Origin: Conchocele bisecta
Lineage: Eukaryota > Mollusca > Bivalvia > Lucinida > Thyasiridae
Length of the DNA: 64,000 nt
Direction: 5' to 3'
NCBI GenBank assembly: GCA_029237695.1
Contig: CM055273.1
Coordinates: 59,137,968-59,201,967 of the forward strand
In this document: positions 47,301-54,001 of the stretch, in pieces
Layout of the letters: every line of letters starts with the position of its first letter
How positions within the stretch are numbered: position 1 is the stretch's first letter
Notes under the pieces: model-generated
Databases searched by the model: none
The model's input: the letters and a program-made list of their open reading frames with translations, nothing else
What the model was told of the DNA's origin: nothing
Position numbers and translations under genes: made by a program

Positions 47301-48347
47301 TCAGGACTCAATTCTAATGAAATTCCAAGACATATTCATGATATTTAAGGGGAGAAATACAAGAAAATATGATGAATTTTTGTCCGCTAGTTTTGAACTA
47401 TTTATAGCCCACAAGTTTCCCAGCATGCAAAGAGTTAAATAGGCTACCAAACTTCCAAGTTCGGTAGCCTATTTATAAGACTGGTCTTTCCGAGAATCCA
47501 CGAGTATCTTCCCTTTTAAAGCAACATCTGGGGCATTATAATTGGCAGATTTTGTCAGTTTGACTTTACGTGCTTAGTTTAAATTAAACGTGACTTCAAC
47601 CTGACAATCTCCAGCATATGCAGCCTATGCTCAATACATGTAAATCCATCAATTTAAATTTACAGACGATCATAAATTTGCACGTACGAACATCTTAGTC
47701 GTACGTACAAAGTTTAGTGAAGCGGGCCCCTGTGCGGAAAATAGATATAGGTCACCTCTCTCATTTTCACACGATAACTTGGTCAATATAAGGCCGAGCT
47801 CGACAATACTTCATGTGTGCATTGATATATTAATTGTGGAAAGATACCTAGTGAAAACACAGGTGGAATACTCGGGACCTGTGACACAAAAAAAAAATGC
47901 CCATTACTAAAAAAATTAATTACCCCACCCACTTGGTCTCATACAGTACTATCTTCTGTAACAGAAGATAGTACTGTATGAGACCAATTGGTGGGGTAAT
48001 GGATTTTTTGTAATGGGCAATTTGTGTCACAGGTCCGAGTCATCCACCTGTGAGTGAAAGTGGTGTGTGTCAGCCCAAGTTCAAGGTCACTGAGATTCAA
48101 AATACTAATAGGCATTCAGCAGGGGCATCCATGTGCCAACTGGACACATTTCTGGTGTTTGTTAATGTTTGATGTTATTTACATAAATTTTTACTGATTT
48201 TATTGTTCTACAGGAAAGAATAACGACGTGTGTACAGGGATCGTATTTGGCAGCAGCTTGGACGATTCAAACAAGGTCCAGTTGAAGACTGTGAAGACCA
48301 AGCTGTACCAGTTCTTACAGAAAATTGCCCCAACACACAAACTTTGA
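31917..48347 (+). CDS. Alpha/beta-hydrolase-fold protein, six exons, 384 aa, probable pseudoenzyme
   Basis: The gene model joins 31917-32361, 34261-34372, 41097-41216, 44937-45114, 46997-47162 and 48214-48347. All introns are GT-AG and splice phases 1, 0 (mod of next), 2, 0 and 1 agree exactly, giving 1155 nt with one terminal stop; this is strong support. The N-terminal 60 residues are Arg/Ser/Asn-rich with few acids and may be a mitochondrial presequence. The fold begins near YVRTSVRYWYENPDG, with a beta strand and oxyanion-type loop (VGIPNLLGNHNDLVPVL) and VIPNFPGG. The nucleophile elbow region reads FVTDGYGMYTA, with Gly where hydrolases have Ser. No clear catalytic His is seen near the end. 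The overall pattern recalls the DUF1057 family (PF06342) of hydrolase-fold proteins; this assignment is from memory and tentative. Introns are filled with repeats. Confidence 0.85.
32903..33425 (+). mobile_element. Dispersed SINE (GTGGGTGGCAGG family) carrying an inner repeat module
   Basis: The start GTGGGTGGCAGGTGGGAG and the end GCTGTTGATAGGCCGTTAAAC match the complete copy at 51119-51530. Here the middle has an added module beginning TATGCCACCGGGTTTCGAAG and ending ACGCATTTCTTGTT, also found near 40393, 54738 and partly 45740. It lies in intron 1. Confidence 0.78.
33430..33920 (+). repeat. Diverged short tandem blocks in intron 1
   Basis: TTTAATTCCTATAAAGAACA occurs twice, at about 33427 and 33475, about 48 bases apart, followed by loosely repeated blocks with CATGCTCTCC. 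These look like old copies of the kind of tandem repeat seen at 41.4-42.2 and 50-51 kb. Confidence 0.5.
34261..34372 (+). CDS. Hydrolase-fold gene, exon 2
   Basis: The acceptor is TTATTGTTAG|GTGGC and the donor TTCACAG|GTAGGA; the length is 112 nt. It encodes GPYVKGIKRADDGFFTYSVE and KAMFVADFLAEVGV, typical of the helix before the nucleophile strand. Phase in is 1, phase out is 2. Confidence 0.85.
34418..34703 (+). mobile_element. Left half of a split foldback element
   Basis: The sequence TAGCCTATTTCACCAACATT through TTTATTAATTTTTATAC matches the left arm of the intact foldback element at 44057-44365. Here it is interrupted by a TA-flanked MITE (34469-34646), and its right half lies 3.2 kb away at 37905-38140. 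Confidence 0.8.
34469..34646. mobile_element. Tc1/mariner-type MITE
   Basis: The insert is 178 bp with ends CAGTCAAACCTGTG and CACAGGTTCGACTG, which are inverted complements, flanked by TA on both sides (34467-34468 and 34647-34648). The empty site is seen in the intact foldback element near 44110 (GTATACTTTG). TA duplication is the Tc1/mariner signature. Confidence 0.85.
34704..34870 (+). repeat. ~180-bp repeat, first copy
   Basis: This is one unit of the family running TATACAATTCTATATA, GTTTGTGTACACAACTCC, GATGTGCACCTTGGTG. More units follow at 36965-37695 and 49740-50035. Confidence 0.85.
34874..36905 (+). repeat. ~158-bp satellite array
   Basis: About a dozen units are present with the markers CCTTGGTTAAGGTTTTTAGT, CATACTTGGACAACTTCATC and CTATATTTGACCTTGACCTA. 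Typical spacing is 158 bp, with some junctions carrying an extra 21-23 bp repeat of CTTGGTTAAGGTTTTTAGTC. Two unit types alternate (GGCCCTACACCC versus TGTGCATACAGACACC), so a higher-order arrangement exists. A related array lies at 56390-57715. Both arrays start with the same leader containing GTCACCGTCACGCC. Confidence 0.9.
36965..37695 (+). repeat. ~180-bp repeat array
   Basis: Four tandem units of the family also seen at 34704 run to the point where the split foldback element resumes. Short apparent ORFs inside are by-products of the repeat. Confidence 0.9.
37905..38160 (+). mobile_element. Right half of the split foldback element
   Basis: It contains the central palindrome (CACAGCCAGTTTGGCTGTG) and the right arm through AAAGTATACTTTGC and GAAATCGGCTACTGGT, matching 44150-44365. 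Confidence 0.8.
38450..38654. mobile_element. Tc1/mariner-type MITE (AAACCGGAC family), copy 1
   Basis: The ends CAATGGAACCTCTCTAAACC and GGTTTAGACAGGTTCCACTG are inverted complements, flanked by TA. An inner palindrome (GACACCCTGG...CCAGGGTGTC) follows the left end. The length is 205 bp. Confidence 0.85.
38833..38901. mobile_element. Tc1/mariner-type MITE, copy 2 (short palindrome)
   Basis: This is an almost pure palindrome, AACCTCTCTAAACCGGACAC against GTGTCCGGTTTAGAGAGGTT, of the same family as the element at 38450. It is reduced to the two ends. Confidence 0.82.
38990..39250. repeat. Imperfect foldback repeat around 39.1 kb
   Basis: TAAAGTGGTTTAATTGAAG at about 38989 and CTTCAATTAAACCACTTTA at about 39165 are inverted complements, and the inner parts (ACTAGGACTG and CAGTCCTAGT) continue the pairing. 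It is a MITE-like palindrome of about 190 bp. Confidence 0.75.
39483..39686. mobile_element. Tc1/mariner-type MITE, copy 3
   Basis: The left end CAGTGGAATCTCTGTAAACC and right end GGTTTAGACAGGTTCCACTG lie between TA dinucleotides. A partial third end (CAGTGGAAACTGTCTGAACC) sits at about 39629, pointing to a nested or rearranged copy. Confidence 0.8.
39741..39972. mobile_element. Foldback MITE (GTGGCTGTGACTGGA family), copy 1
   Basis: The arms include GACCAGCGTAGATCCAGATC and, near the right end, ACACTGGTCGTAAAACCCAT, with inner GCATCTGCACAGCCTGATCA. The family recurs at 48760-48985, 52790-52905, 55305-55490 and 55598-55812, some copies complete, some deleted. Confidence 0.8.
40113..40712 (+). 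mobile_element. Dispersed SINE copy with inner module
   Basis: A variant of the GTGGGTGGCAGG family starts near GTTGGTGGGTGGTCGG. It carries the TATGCCACCGGGTTTCGAAG module (40393-40550) and ends TAGCTGTTGATAGGCC followed by AACAAACAAACAAG. Confidence 0.72.
40770..41075 (+). mobile_element. 5'-truncated SINE copy, ends just before exon 3
   Basis: The copy begins at CGATGGGTAATTTAACAATC and ends at GTTGATAGGCCGTTAAGCAC, about 20 bases before the exon 3 acceptor at 41096. The SINE tail thus provides part of the intron end, including the stretch before the polypyrimidine run CTCTCTTC. Confidence 0.75.
41097..41216 (+). CDS. Hydrolase-fold gene, exon 3 (nucleophile-elbow exon)
   Basis: The acceptor is CTCTCTTCAG|TGTGG and the donor AACAGC|GTATGG; the length is 120 nt. 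It encodes VDLFVTDGYGMYTAMQLCCD and then AIAMINPKGLNTT. The alternative donor ten bases downstream (TCG|GTCTTA) would put exon 4 out of frame. Confidence 0.82.
41340..42240 (+). repeat. Diverged tandem repeat, ~130-190 bp units
   Basis: About six loosely matching units are defined by ATATCTCTTGATCCGTTAGT, CTTCATCAATAGCTTCCTCA, CATTGATAGCTATCC and GTGACCTTGAC. Divergence between units is much higher than in the satellite at 35-37 kb, so it is an older array. It is intronic. Confidence 0.8.
42645..42882. mobile_element. TTAA-type (piggyBac-like) foldback MITE, copy 1
   Basis: The ends TTAACTCTTTGCATGC and GCATGCAAAGAGTTA are inverted complements. The centre is a long palindrome around GAGTCCTGAGGACTC. 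TTAA is present on the left and TTAC on the right. The copy at 47195-47438 has TTAA on both sides. Confidence 0.82.
43036..43180. mobile_element. CAGGG-ended MITE with 6-bp target duplication
   Basis: The ends CAGGGATTCCGCTGG and CCAGCGGAATCCCTG are perfect inverted complements over 15 bp, with AT-rich inner arms (ATCGCCACTT and AAGTGGCGAT). GTCTAT flanks it directly on both sides (43030-43035 and 43181-43186). CAGGG ends are common in hAT elements, although the visible duplication is 6 rather than 8 bp. Confidence 0.82.
43188..43858. mobile_element. Foldback element with three nested palindromes
   Basis: The outer arms CAGGGCTCCAGATAAGGAAT and ATTCCTTATCTGGAGCCCTG extend as inverted repeats for about 150 bp. 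Inside are two further palindromes around GAATTGTCTCC (near 43378 and 43630). A diverged, single-armed copy is at 60108-60335. Confidence 0.85.
43980..44056 (+). mobile_element. 5' fragment of the dispersed SINE
   Basis: GTAGCAGGTGGGAGCATGCG and AATTTAACGATCGGGATTC match the SINE start. It stops where the foldback element at 44057 begins, so the latter may have inserted into it. Confidence 0.7.
44057..44365. mobile_element. Foldback element (CAAAGTATACTTT family), intact copy
   Basis: The arms TTTCACCAACATTGCAAAGT and ACTTTGCAATGTTGGTGAAA pair across 300 bp, with a second inner palindrome (CACAGCCATTTTGGCTGTG). It is the intact reference for the split copy at 34418-34703 plus 37905-38160. 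A small remnant lies near 59010-59105. Confidence 0.87.
44390..44790. mobile_element. Foldback MITE (GGAATACTGGACGAGGCC family)
   Basis: A long palindrome is centred near 44698: GGGAATACTGGACGAGGCC against its complement, with arms TTTATCGGGAATATAAACTT. The left flank (44400-44620) is shared with 57808-58010, so the full element is longer on one side. A short copy lies at 56030-56122. It is in intron 3. Confidence 0.82.
44937..45114 (+). CDS. Hydrolase-fold gene, exon 4
   Basis: The acceptor is TTTTCACAG|AGAAATG and the donor CCCACG|GTAAGA; the length is 178 nt. It encodes QPERLFKQIAQSWDVQFKRP and RYFIGKRHWSVSELVWLARS, the helical cap region. Phase in is 2, phase out is 0. Confidence 0.84.
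45301..45343 (+). repeat. Poly-C tract
   Basis: Two C runs of about 14 and 25 bases lie separated by ATCC. A proline/glycine-rich ORF across it is an artefact of the homopolymer. It lies in intron 4 and is followed by a SINE tail (TAGCTGTTGAGATGCC, then AATTAAATAAATAAATAA). Confidence 0.93.
45470..46520. other. Intron 4 interior, little recognised
   Basis: It holds CCCTCGCCGATAGGCAAGAGG, a small hairpin, a fragment (GGTCAAGGTCACTGAGGACT) shared loosely with 63195-63240, a CCGTCCATCCGTCCGTCC microsatellite near 45775 and a G run at 45940. No coding exon is recognised. Confidence 0.5.
46553..46645. repeat. Short palindromic MITE-like repeat
   Basis: AAAACATGCTTTGACAGCAC and GTGCTGTCAAACCATGTTTT are near-perfect inverted complements separated by about 45 bases, with an inner ATCATTTCGAAATGAT palindrome. 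Confidence 0.8.
46997..47162 (+). CDS. Hydrolase-fold gene, exon 5
   Basis: The acceptor is AATTTATAG|AATCGG and the donor TGTGAAG|GTACCG; the length is 166 nt. It encodes IPRLFMYSSQDKYVQDIEEM, the strand and loop that usually carry the acidic residue, and then VPKDDFTVYDENDNLVC. Phase in is 0, phase out is 1. Confidence 0.84.
47195..47438. mobile_element. TTAA-type (piggyBac-like) foldback MITE, copy 2
   Basis: The 244-bp element has exact TTAA at both edges (47195-47198, 47435-47438) and ends TTAACTCTCTGCATGC and GCATGCAAAGAGTTAA. The centre is GAGTCCTCAGGACTC. It lies 33 bases after the exon 5 donor. Confidence 0.86.
47600..47740. mobile_element. Half copy of a foldback MITE (CGTACAAAGTTTAGTGAA family)
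   Basis: It matches the right half of the element at 51825-52058, from CCTATGCTCAATA to GTTTAGTGAAGCGGGCCCCT. The left arm is absent. Confidence 0.72.
47858..48052. mobile_element. hAT-like foldback MITE, short family member
   Basis: The ends CACAGGTGGAATACTCGGAC-like and GTCCGAGTCATCCACCTGTG are inverted repeats continuing through GTGTCACAGGT. The inner palindrome CTATCTTCTGTAACAGAAGATAG is centred. The flanks AGTGAAAA (47850-47857) and AGTGAAAG (48053-48060) match at 7 of 8. The same terminal sequence occurs in the element at 12542-13262. It lies 160 bases before exon 6. Confidence 0.88.
48214..48347 (+). CDS. Hydrolase-fold gene, exon 6 with stop
   Basis: The acceptor is TTGTTCTACAG|GAAAG and the stop is TGA at 48345-48347. 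It encodes NNDVCTGIVFGSSLDDSNKV and the terminal helix TKLYQFLQKIAPTHKL. No polyadenylation signal can be assigned with confidence, because the downstream AATAAA-like runs are SINE tails. Confidence 0.83.
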
Positions 48348-48399
48348 TGACGGCGAGTTTAGGCATTTTTAAATTGAAGGGCCATCCATGCAGTTGAAA

Positions 48400-48645
48400 C
48401 ATGGAAATCGACCCTGTTAACCCGGCCTAAAATGACATTGACAGGCCGTTAAACACCATTAAATGAATTAATAAATAAATTGCAGGGCATTATGTGCGAT
48501 AACGATAGCCAGATCAGTAATGATGCTGGATGGGTTTGAGGTTTATGGATAAACCTTTAATCGCTGCGGGATATATTATAACAGCTGGGCCTTAAATGAC
48601 CTTAGCTGTTGATAGGCCGTTAAACACCAACAACAAACAAACATA
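48400..48645 (+). mobile_element. Two SINE 3' ends in tandem
   Basis: One tail (CCCGGCCTAAAATGAC ... ATTAAATGAATTAATAAAT) ends near 48480, and another (TTAAATGACCTTAGCTGTTG ... AACAACAAACAAAC) at 48590-48642. Both are 5'-truncated. They follow the host gene stop codon and could supply its 3' UTR. Confidence 0.65.
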
Positions 48646-48759
48646 TTATAACAATTGTGTTGGTAAGGTAGATGAGGGTCGGTCTGGTGGGAAAGCAGTT
48701 TGTAGGAATAGTCATGTGTGACGAATATCTGGAGTGCCCTTAGATCCAGTTTATATATA

Positions 48760-48985
48760 TGGCTGTGACTGGAGAAATGGAGCTTATGGGATTCGCGACC
48801 GGTGTAGCTCCTGATCAAATATCACACTGTAGCCTGATAACAATCTACCCTGCTTGTTAGCAGCATGATGGGTGTTACATTGATGGAACGGCGAACAGTG
48901 CAGATCCTGATCAGACTGCGCAGATGCGCAGGCTGATCTGGATCTACACTGGTCGCAAAAACAATATGCCCCATTTCTCCAGTCG
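48760..48985. mobile_element. Foldback MITE (GTGGCTGTGACTGGA family), copy 2
   Basis: The element runs from GGCTGTGACTGGAGAAATGG to CCATTTCTCCAGTCGCAGCC, with inner GATCAGACTGCGCAGATGCG. Nearly the whole 225 bp folds back. Confidence 0.85.
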
Positions 48986-49164
48986 CAGCCACAATTAATG
49001 AAAACCTATCGGCAGATTTTAAGTGAGACAGACAGTATATGCCGTATTAGTCAGAAATTACCACTGCCAAAATCAATGAACTGGGAACAGTTAATCTATA
49101 CATGTACATTTGAACCCCTGCTCGCCGATTCCATGTGGGATACAGACACAGAGGTATTGGCATT

Positions 49165-49600
49165 TACAATACCATATTTATCCTAATATACGCGCTAGGT
49201 CGCGATTCAAAACGGGAAACGGGCGCGTTAATTAGGGTCCTAAATATGTAAAATGATGAAAATACATCAGACGTACAATCCCGGAACTACAGGTATAAAT
49301 AAACAATGTACAGAAGTTTACCGTACTTTAATCTCGTAAATAATCATAAGTTGTGTGATTCGGGTAACGTAACTCTGAATAACAGGTGTACTGCGATGAC
49401 AGTATGTAATTCAGAATTACATTTCACGAATACAATTGGCCAAACCATTACTGCAACAATTTGGCCCAATGGGACTTCGGCCTGAAGTGATTGACATTTT
49501 AGCCCAACAAGATGAAATAGTGTCTGGCAATATTCTGAAAATTAGCAATGTCGCGTATAATAGGGCAGGCGCGTATATTAGGATGAATATGAAAGCATGT
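49165..49600. other. Unassigned region with distant inverted repeat
   Basis: CATATTTATCCTAATATACG near 49170 and GCGTATATTAGGATGAATAT near 49572 are inverted complements about 400 bases apart. They might be terminal repeats of a small element. ORFs here (49436-49741 and 48998-49186) have no recognisable motif. Confidence 0.5.
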
Positions 49601-49739
49601 TCTATTTTCATGCTTTATCTGGCATCCGCGGTCCACAGTCCGAGTTTTACGTTCAAGTTTATATACGACCGTTTAAAAAAAAATGGTACTTATTATGTTT
49701 TACCGCGCGGCGGGCGGGCGGCGTACAGAAAAACTGCAT

Positions 49740-50035
49740 AGTTTGTGTACACAACTCCTCTGAAACCATCCAGTCAATCAATCTGAAGCTATACACACGT
49801 CTTCTACACATATTGAAGATGTGCACCTAGGTGTTTTTATGCGTAAATTTTTTTTTTAACAAAAATATCACCTTTTTAACTTTAATAGCCATTTTTTCTA
49901 CATTTTTGTATACAATTCTATATAGGGTACATAGTTTGTGTACACAACTCCTCTGAAACCGTTCAGTCAATCGATCTAAAACTACGCACACGTCTTCTAC
50001 ACATATTGCAGATGTGCACCTTGGCCCATCTTCGA
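49740..50035 (+). repeat. ~180-bp repeat, two copies
   Basis: These are two units of the family at 34704 and 36965-37695, with the markers TTGTGTACACAACTCCTC and TTGAAGATGTGCACC. Confidence 0.85.
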
Positions 50036-50039
50036 CGGG

Positions 50040-50460
50040 CGTATATTGTGACTTACGACACTCTTGTTCAAATTGCTGTATCTCTGTGACCGCTTGCGAT
50101 ATCAACTTGAAACTTCATATACACATCGATCACCATCCATATTTTCATTGTATACCCTACACATGCTGCCCAGGAGCCCAAGGTCAAATGACTTACAAAG
50201 TTCAAGCTTACATTAAACTTTTTTCAAATTGCAATATCTCTGTGAACACTTGCTATATCAACTCGAAACTTCATATATATCATATATATTCATTGATCAC
50301 CATCCATATTTTCATTGTTTCCCCTATCCACGCTGCCCAGGATCCTAAGGTCAAATTATGTTAAAGTTTTTCAAATTGCTATATCTCTGTGACCGCATGC
50401 GATATCAACTTGAAATATCATACACATTGATCACCATTTATTGTGATTAATAAGCATACT
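50040..50460 (+). repeat. ~160-bp tandem repeat, about three copies
   Basis: The markers TATCTCTGTGACCGCTTGCG, ATCACCATCCATATTTTCAT and GCTGCCCAGGA repeat at about 50075, 50230 and 50380 with modest divergence. Confidence 0.8.
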
Positions 50461-50699
50461 AAACCAATACCCAGAGTCGAGAAATTTGAATTTCAATCCA
50501 TGCGTCATCGGGGAGCATTTGTCGGATTTACCGACCATCTAGTTAAAACTATTTGGTCATACTATTGTCCCGTAGTCTTGCCAGTTTCATAGTAAAGGGT
50601 AGTAAACCGTAGTAAGGGGTTTCCAAGCCAAATTGTATCCAACCATAATGTTATTGCGATAAAACAGTACAACCCTACAAACCCTATACATTGCGACAC

Positions 50700-51110
50700 T
50701 CATTATACCCCCCGCAACTACTGGAGTCAGGTTGTCCGTGCGTCCGTAAACTTAACATCAGAGAAATATTGTTATAACTTCTATTTCCTTGATCTAAAAT
50801 GCTTAATATTTCACACATGCATTCCTGTAAAGCTCTACTACCATGCTGTGCCAAATCCACGACCGTTCAACCCCCGCTGATCCCCAGGTCAAGGTCACAT
50901 ACTTAGTCTCTTTACAAAACTTAACATTAGAGAATTCGAAAATTCTTAATATTTCATGCATGCATTCCTCTAAGGCTCTACTATCATGCTGTGACAAATT
51001 CCCGCTGATCTCGAGGTCAAAGTCACATACCTGGTCTCTTTACAAAACTTAACATCAGAGCATTCGGTTATAACTTCTATTTCCTTGCTCGGATCTGCTT
51101 CACATTTCAC
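50700..51110 (+). repeat. ~165-bp tandem repeat
   Basis: The units carry ACTTAACATCAGAG, TTCTATTTCCTTG, CATGCATTCCT and GGTCAAGGTCACATACTT. The third unit is interrupted by the SINE at 51119. Confidence 0.78.
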
Positions 51111-51118
51111 ACACGCAT

Positions 51119-51530
51119 CGAGTGGGTGGCAGGTGGGAGCACGCGATTGGTAATTTAACGATCGGGGTTCATCCTTACCGGAATCCCGACTGGAGACCTG
51201 GTTTGGCCCTCGCATACGTCTGGCATTTTGTATGTGACAGTTGAATCTGGTTATACCCCTTATAAGAGTAATCCTACCGGTATTAAAATATTTAAAACTT
51301 TTAAATATGGGAAGGGGCCAAGTGACTTTGGTGCGGTATGGACCTGGCACCAGGTCGGGTTATTCTAATTTCAGCGCTGAATATGTTGTATCTCGATGTA
51401 AATATTCCGTTCTGATTTTTGGATTTTCCCCCCAATGCAGCAGGTTAAAACGGGATCGAACTTGTTTGCCCGGCCTTACATGACCTTAGCTGTTGATAGG
51501 CCGTTAAACACCAATAAACAAACAAACAAA
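51119..51530 (+). mobile_element. Complete SINE (GTGGGTGGCAGG family) with 9-bp target duplication
   Basis: CACACGCAT flanks it exactly at 51110-51118 and 51531-51539. The 5' part has TGGCAGGTGGGAGC (box A-like) and ATCGGGGTTCATCC (box B-like). The body has CCTGGCACCAGGTCGGGTTA, and the tail is CAATAAACAAACAAACAAA. Poly(A)-like tail plus target duplication show L1-type retrotransposition, so this copy gives the element length, 412 bp. Confidence 0.9.
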
Positions 51531-51824
51531 CACACGCATTGCTCCAATGGACCTCTACTACCCTGTGACAAATTCACATTCATGCCGCTCCCGCTAAGCC
51601 CAGAGTCAAGGTCTAAGCCCACACACTTGGAAATTTTTACATATTTTAGTGGTACCTGGGTCCACGTGGTATTCTGTAAGCCTCGCTTACTGACCAATCT
51701 AGTTGTTGTGGGAAACCAAATATTTATATGGGTTTCCTACCACAATTTGTGTCTGAATATTTAGGGCTATTACGGTACTTCGATCATACTTGCACAGTGA
51801 CACAAGTCGGTGGTGTGTACCAGG

Positions 51825-52058
51825 GGGGCATTTCACTAAACTTTGTACGAGTAAAATGTTTGTAAGTGCAAAATTATGATCGTCTGTAAATATCACATTA
51901 ACAATGTTTTCTTGTAAACAATTATTGGATTTACATTTATTGAGCATAGGCTGCCTATGCTCAATAAACGTAAATCCATCAATTGAAATTTCCAGATGAT
52001 TCTAAATGTGCGCTTACGGACATTTTAGTTGTACGACGTTTAGTGAAACGGGCCCCTG
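51825..52058. mobile_element. Foldback MITE (TTTCACTAAACTTTGTACGA family)
   Basis: The ends GGGGCATTTCACTAAACTTT and CGTTTAGTGAAACGGGCCCC pair, and the centre is GAGCATAGGCTGCCTATGCTC. The half copy is at 47600-47740. Confidence 0.83.
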
Positions 52059-52129
52059 AAACAAGTGTAAAACACATGACTTTCAAGTGCACTTGATATG
52101 CATGTGTCTCTCATTGCCTTGGGTGGGTG

Positions 52130-52370
52130 GTTGGTCGAGCAAACGTGAAGGCTTACCGGTAAATTAACACTAGGCATTCCTCCTTGTAAATATTCAGTTG
52201 TGATTTTGGGATTTTCACCCCTATTTGTACATGTACTTGAACATGTACATGTACTAGTACAGGCAATATATGGGATTTAGTACTAAACCCATTGACCCGG
52301 CCTTAAATTATCTTAGCTGTTGATAGGCCGTTAAAACCCCAACAAACAAACAAACAAACTGTCATTGCCT
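52130..52370 (+). mobile_element. SINE copy, internal deletion
   Basis: It starts GGGTGGGTGGTTGGTCGAGC and ends GCTGTTGATAGGCCGTTAAA with AACAAACAAACAAAC. The middle segment is missing. Confidence 0.7.
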
Positions 52371-52789
52371 TGGGTTTTTTTCTCCGAAATGTTTATTATC
52401 ACATGAAAATTCTGCCTAAATCTTTCAGTAATACATAGGCTCCCATAGTATGGCATATACAACAGGGACACTATGTTACACAGTCGAGTGGTCCTGTTCT
52501 CAATAACCGGAATGGAATTTGATATGTTAATTTTGCAACCAATCCAACCGGCACAAAATGATTTTCAGACTAGTCAAATTATGAAAAGGGGGTATTTTTG
52601 TTCTCAAAAAATATTGAGCTATATTTCCAAAGAATTTAATCGATTCTAAGCATTTTCATTGGCTGCAACTAGCCGCATCTGGGAACTTGTCAAGGGTTGA
52701 TTTAGTTGAACTTTTAGAAGTTTATACCCCAATAAGTTCGCCCCAAAATGTTGTTTATTTCTGTAAAATTTATGTATTTATTGATCAAT

Positions 52790-52905
52790 TTTGCATGTGA
52801 CATTTTGGGCTTATGGGTTTTGCAACCAGTGTAGTGTGCTGCTTGATCAAGAGATATACTGGTGACAAATCGCATAAGCCCCATTTCTACTGTCGCAGCC
52901 ACATG
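52790..52905. mobile_element. Foldback MITE (GTGGCTGTGACTGGA family), deleted copy
   Basis: TGGGCTTATGGGTTTTGCAA, CCAGTGTAG and, at the right end, CCCATTTCTACTGTCGCAGC match the family. The middle is reduced. Confidence 0.65.
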
Positions 52906-53107
52906 TATGGGTCACTGGTCTAACCCATTGGCCCGGCCTTAAATGACCTTAGCTGTTGATTAAACACTTAATTGAACACCAATAAATCAAATCGCTGTTT
53001 ATCCACTAGTTGTAACTTGACTAAACACAAGTTGAATAGCAAATGGGTCCTTGCATTGCATTTACTATATCTTGCTTCTACAATCATGAAATGGGTTTAT
53101 AGTCTAT

Positions 53108-53676
53108 AGTCTGTTTCACGAAAGCTGCCCAAATTTTACGGCAATATAAACAATTCAAAAACAATATTTATTTCGATAATATTAAATTAAAGGAAAATTT
53201 AAGAATGAGCCTTCTTTTTATTTCGTGAAATTTGGTCAAATATTGATTTTATTACGAAAAATTGATTTGTCTATGGGAATTTAACATGGGGGAAAAAGGT
53301 AGAGGAGTTGTGGGAGGAGTAAAAAAACTTTTTTTTTTGGAAATTGACTCCGAAACCTAGCTAGATAGCTTGGAAATGATCTAACTAAGAAAACAAAAGT
53401 TAAATTTTAAAAATCGGTCCAGTATTTCTGAAATTCTAAAATATTTCCCCATGTTAAATCCCCATAGACATCTTCACTCCGTGAAGATGTCTATGGGGAT
53501 TTAACATGGGGAAATTTTGTTTTCGCAATAAAATCAATATTTGACCAAATTTCACGAAATAAAAAGAAGGCTCATTCTTAAATTTTCCTTTAATTTAATA
53601 TTATCGAAAAAAATATGGTTTTTGAATTGTTTATATGGCCGTAAAATTTGGGCAGCTTTCGTGAAACGGACTATAG
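53108..53676. mobile_element. Long foldback element, arms ~175 bp
   Basis: The left arm 53108-53282 and right arm 53492-53676 are inverted complements with few differences (for example TTTCACGAAAGCTGCCC and GGGCAGCTTTCGTGAAA). The middle, 53283-53491, has a second palindrome at CATCTTCACTCCGTGAAGATG flanked by GGGGATTTAACATGGGG copies. No coding sequence is present. Confidence 0.9.
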
Positions 53677-54001
53677 TGATAGTGCATTAGACTTCAACTT
53701 CCAGGGTATCGGTGACATCAGATTTGGTGGAATTTGTTGGTTTGCCATTACTATGTTTAGTTTAATATAAACAACATAACATAAAATTGACAAAACTCTG
53801 TGAATTATAACATCGATGGTGCCCTGGAAGTTGTTCAAAGGGAAGTTAATCATGATTTTCCAAGTTCGTTAATCTATTTATAAAACTGCTTTATGTGATG
53901 TTGAATTGTATGTTGCACATATATTTTATTGTGTATAGACTTTGTTGCCTATTGACTGTATGTTTTACCTTGTTAGTGTGTGTGTGTGTCCCTGTGTGCG
54001 C

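Noticed and set aside
49436..49741. 101-codon ORF near 49.5 kb
   Set aside because: No recognisable domain, and its 3' part runs into a GC-rich low-complexity stretch and the 180-bp repeat, so coding is unlikely.
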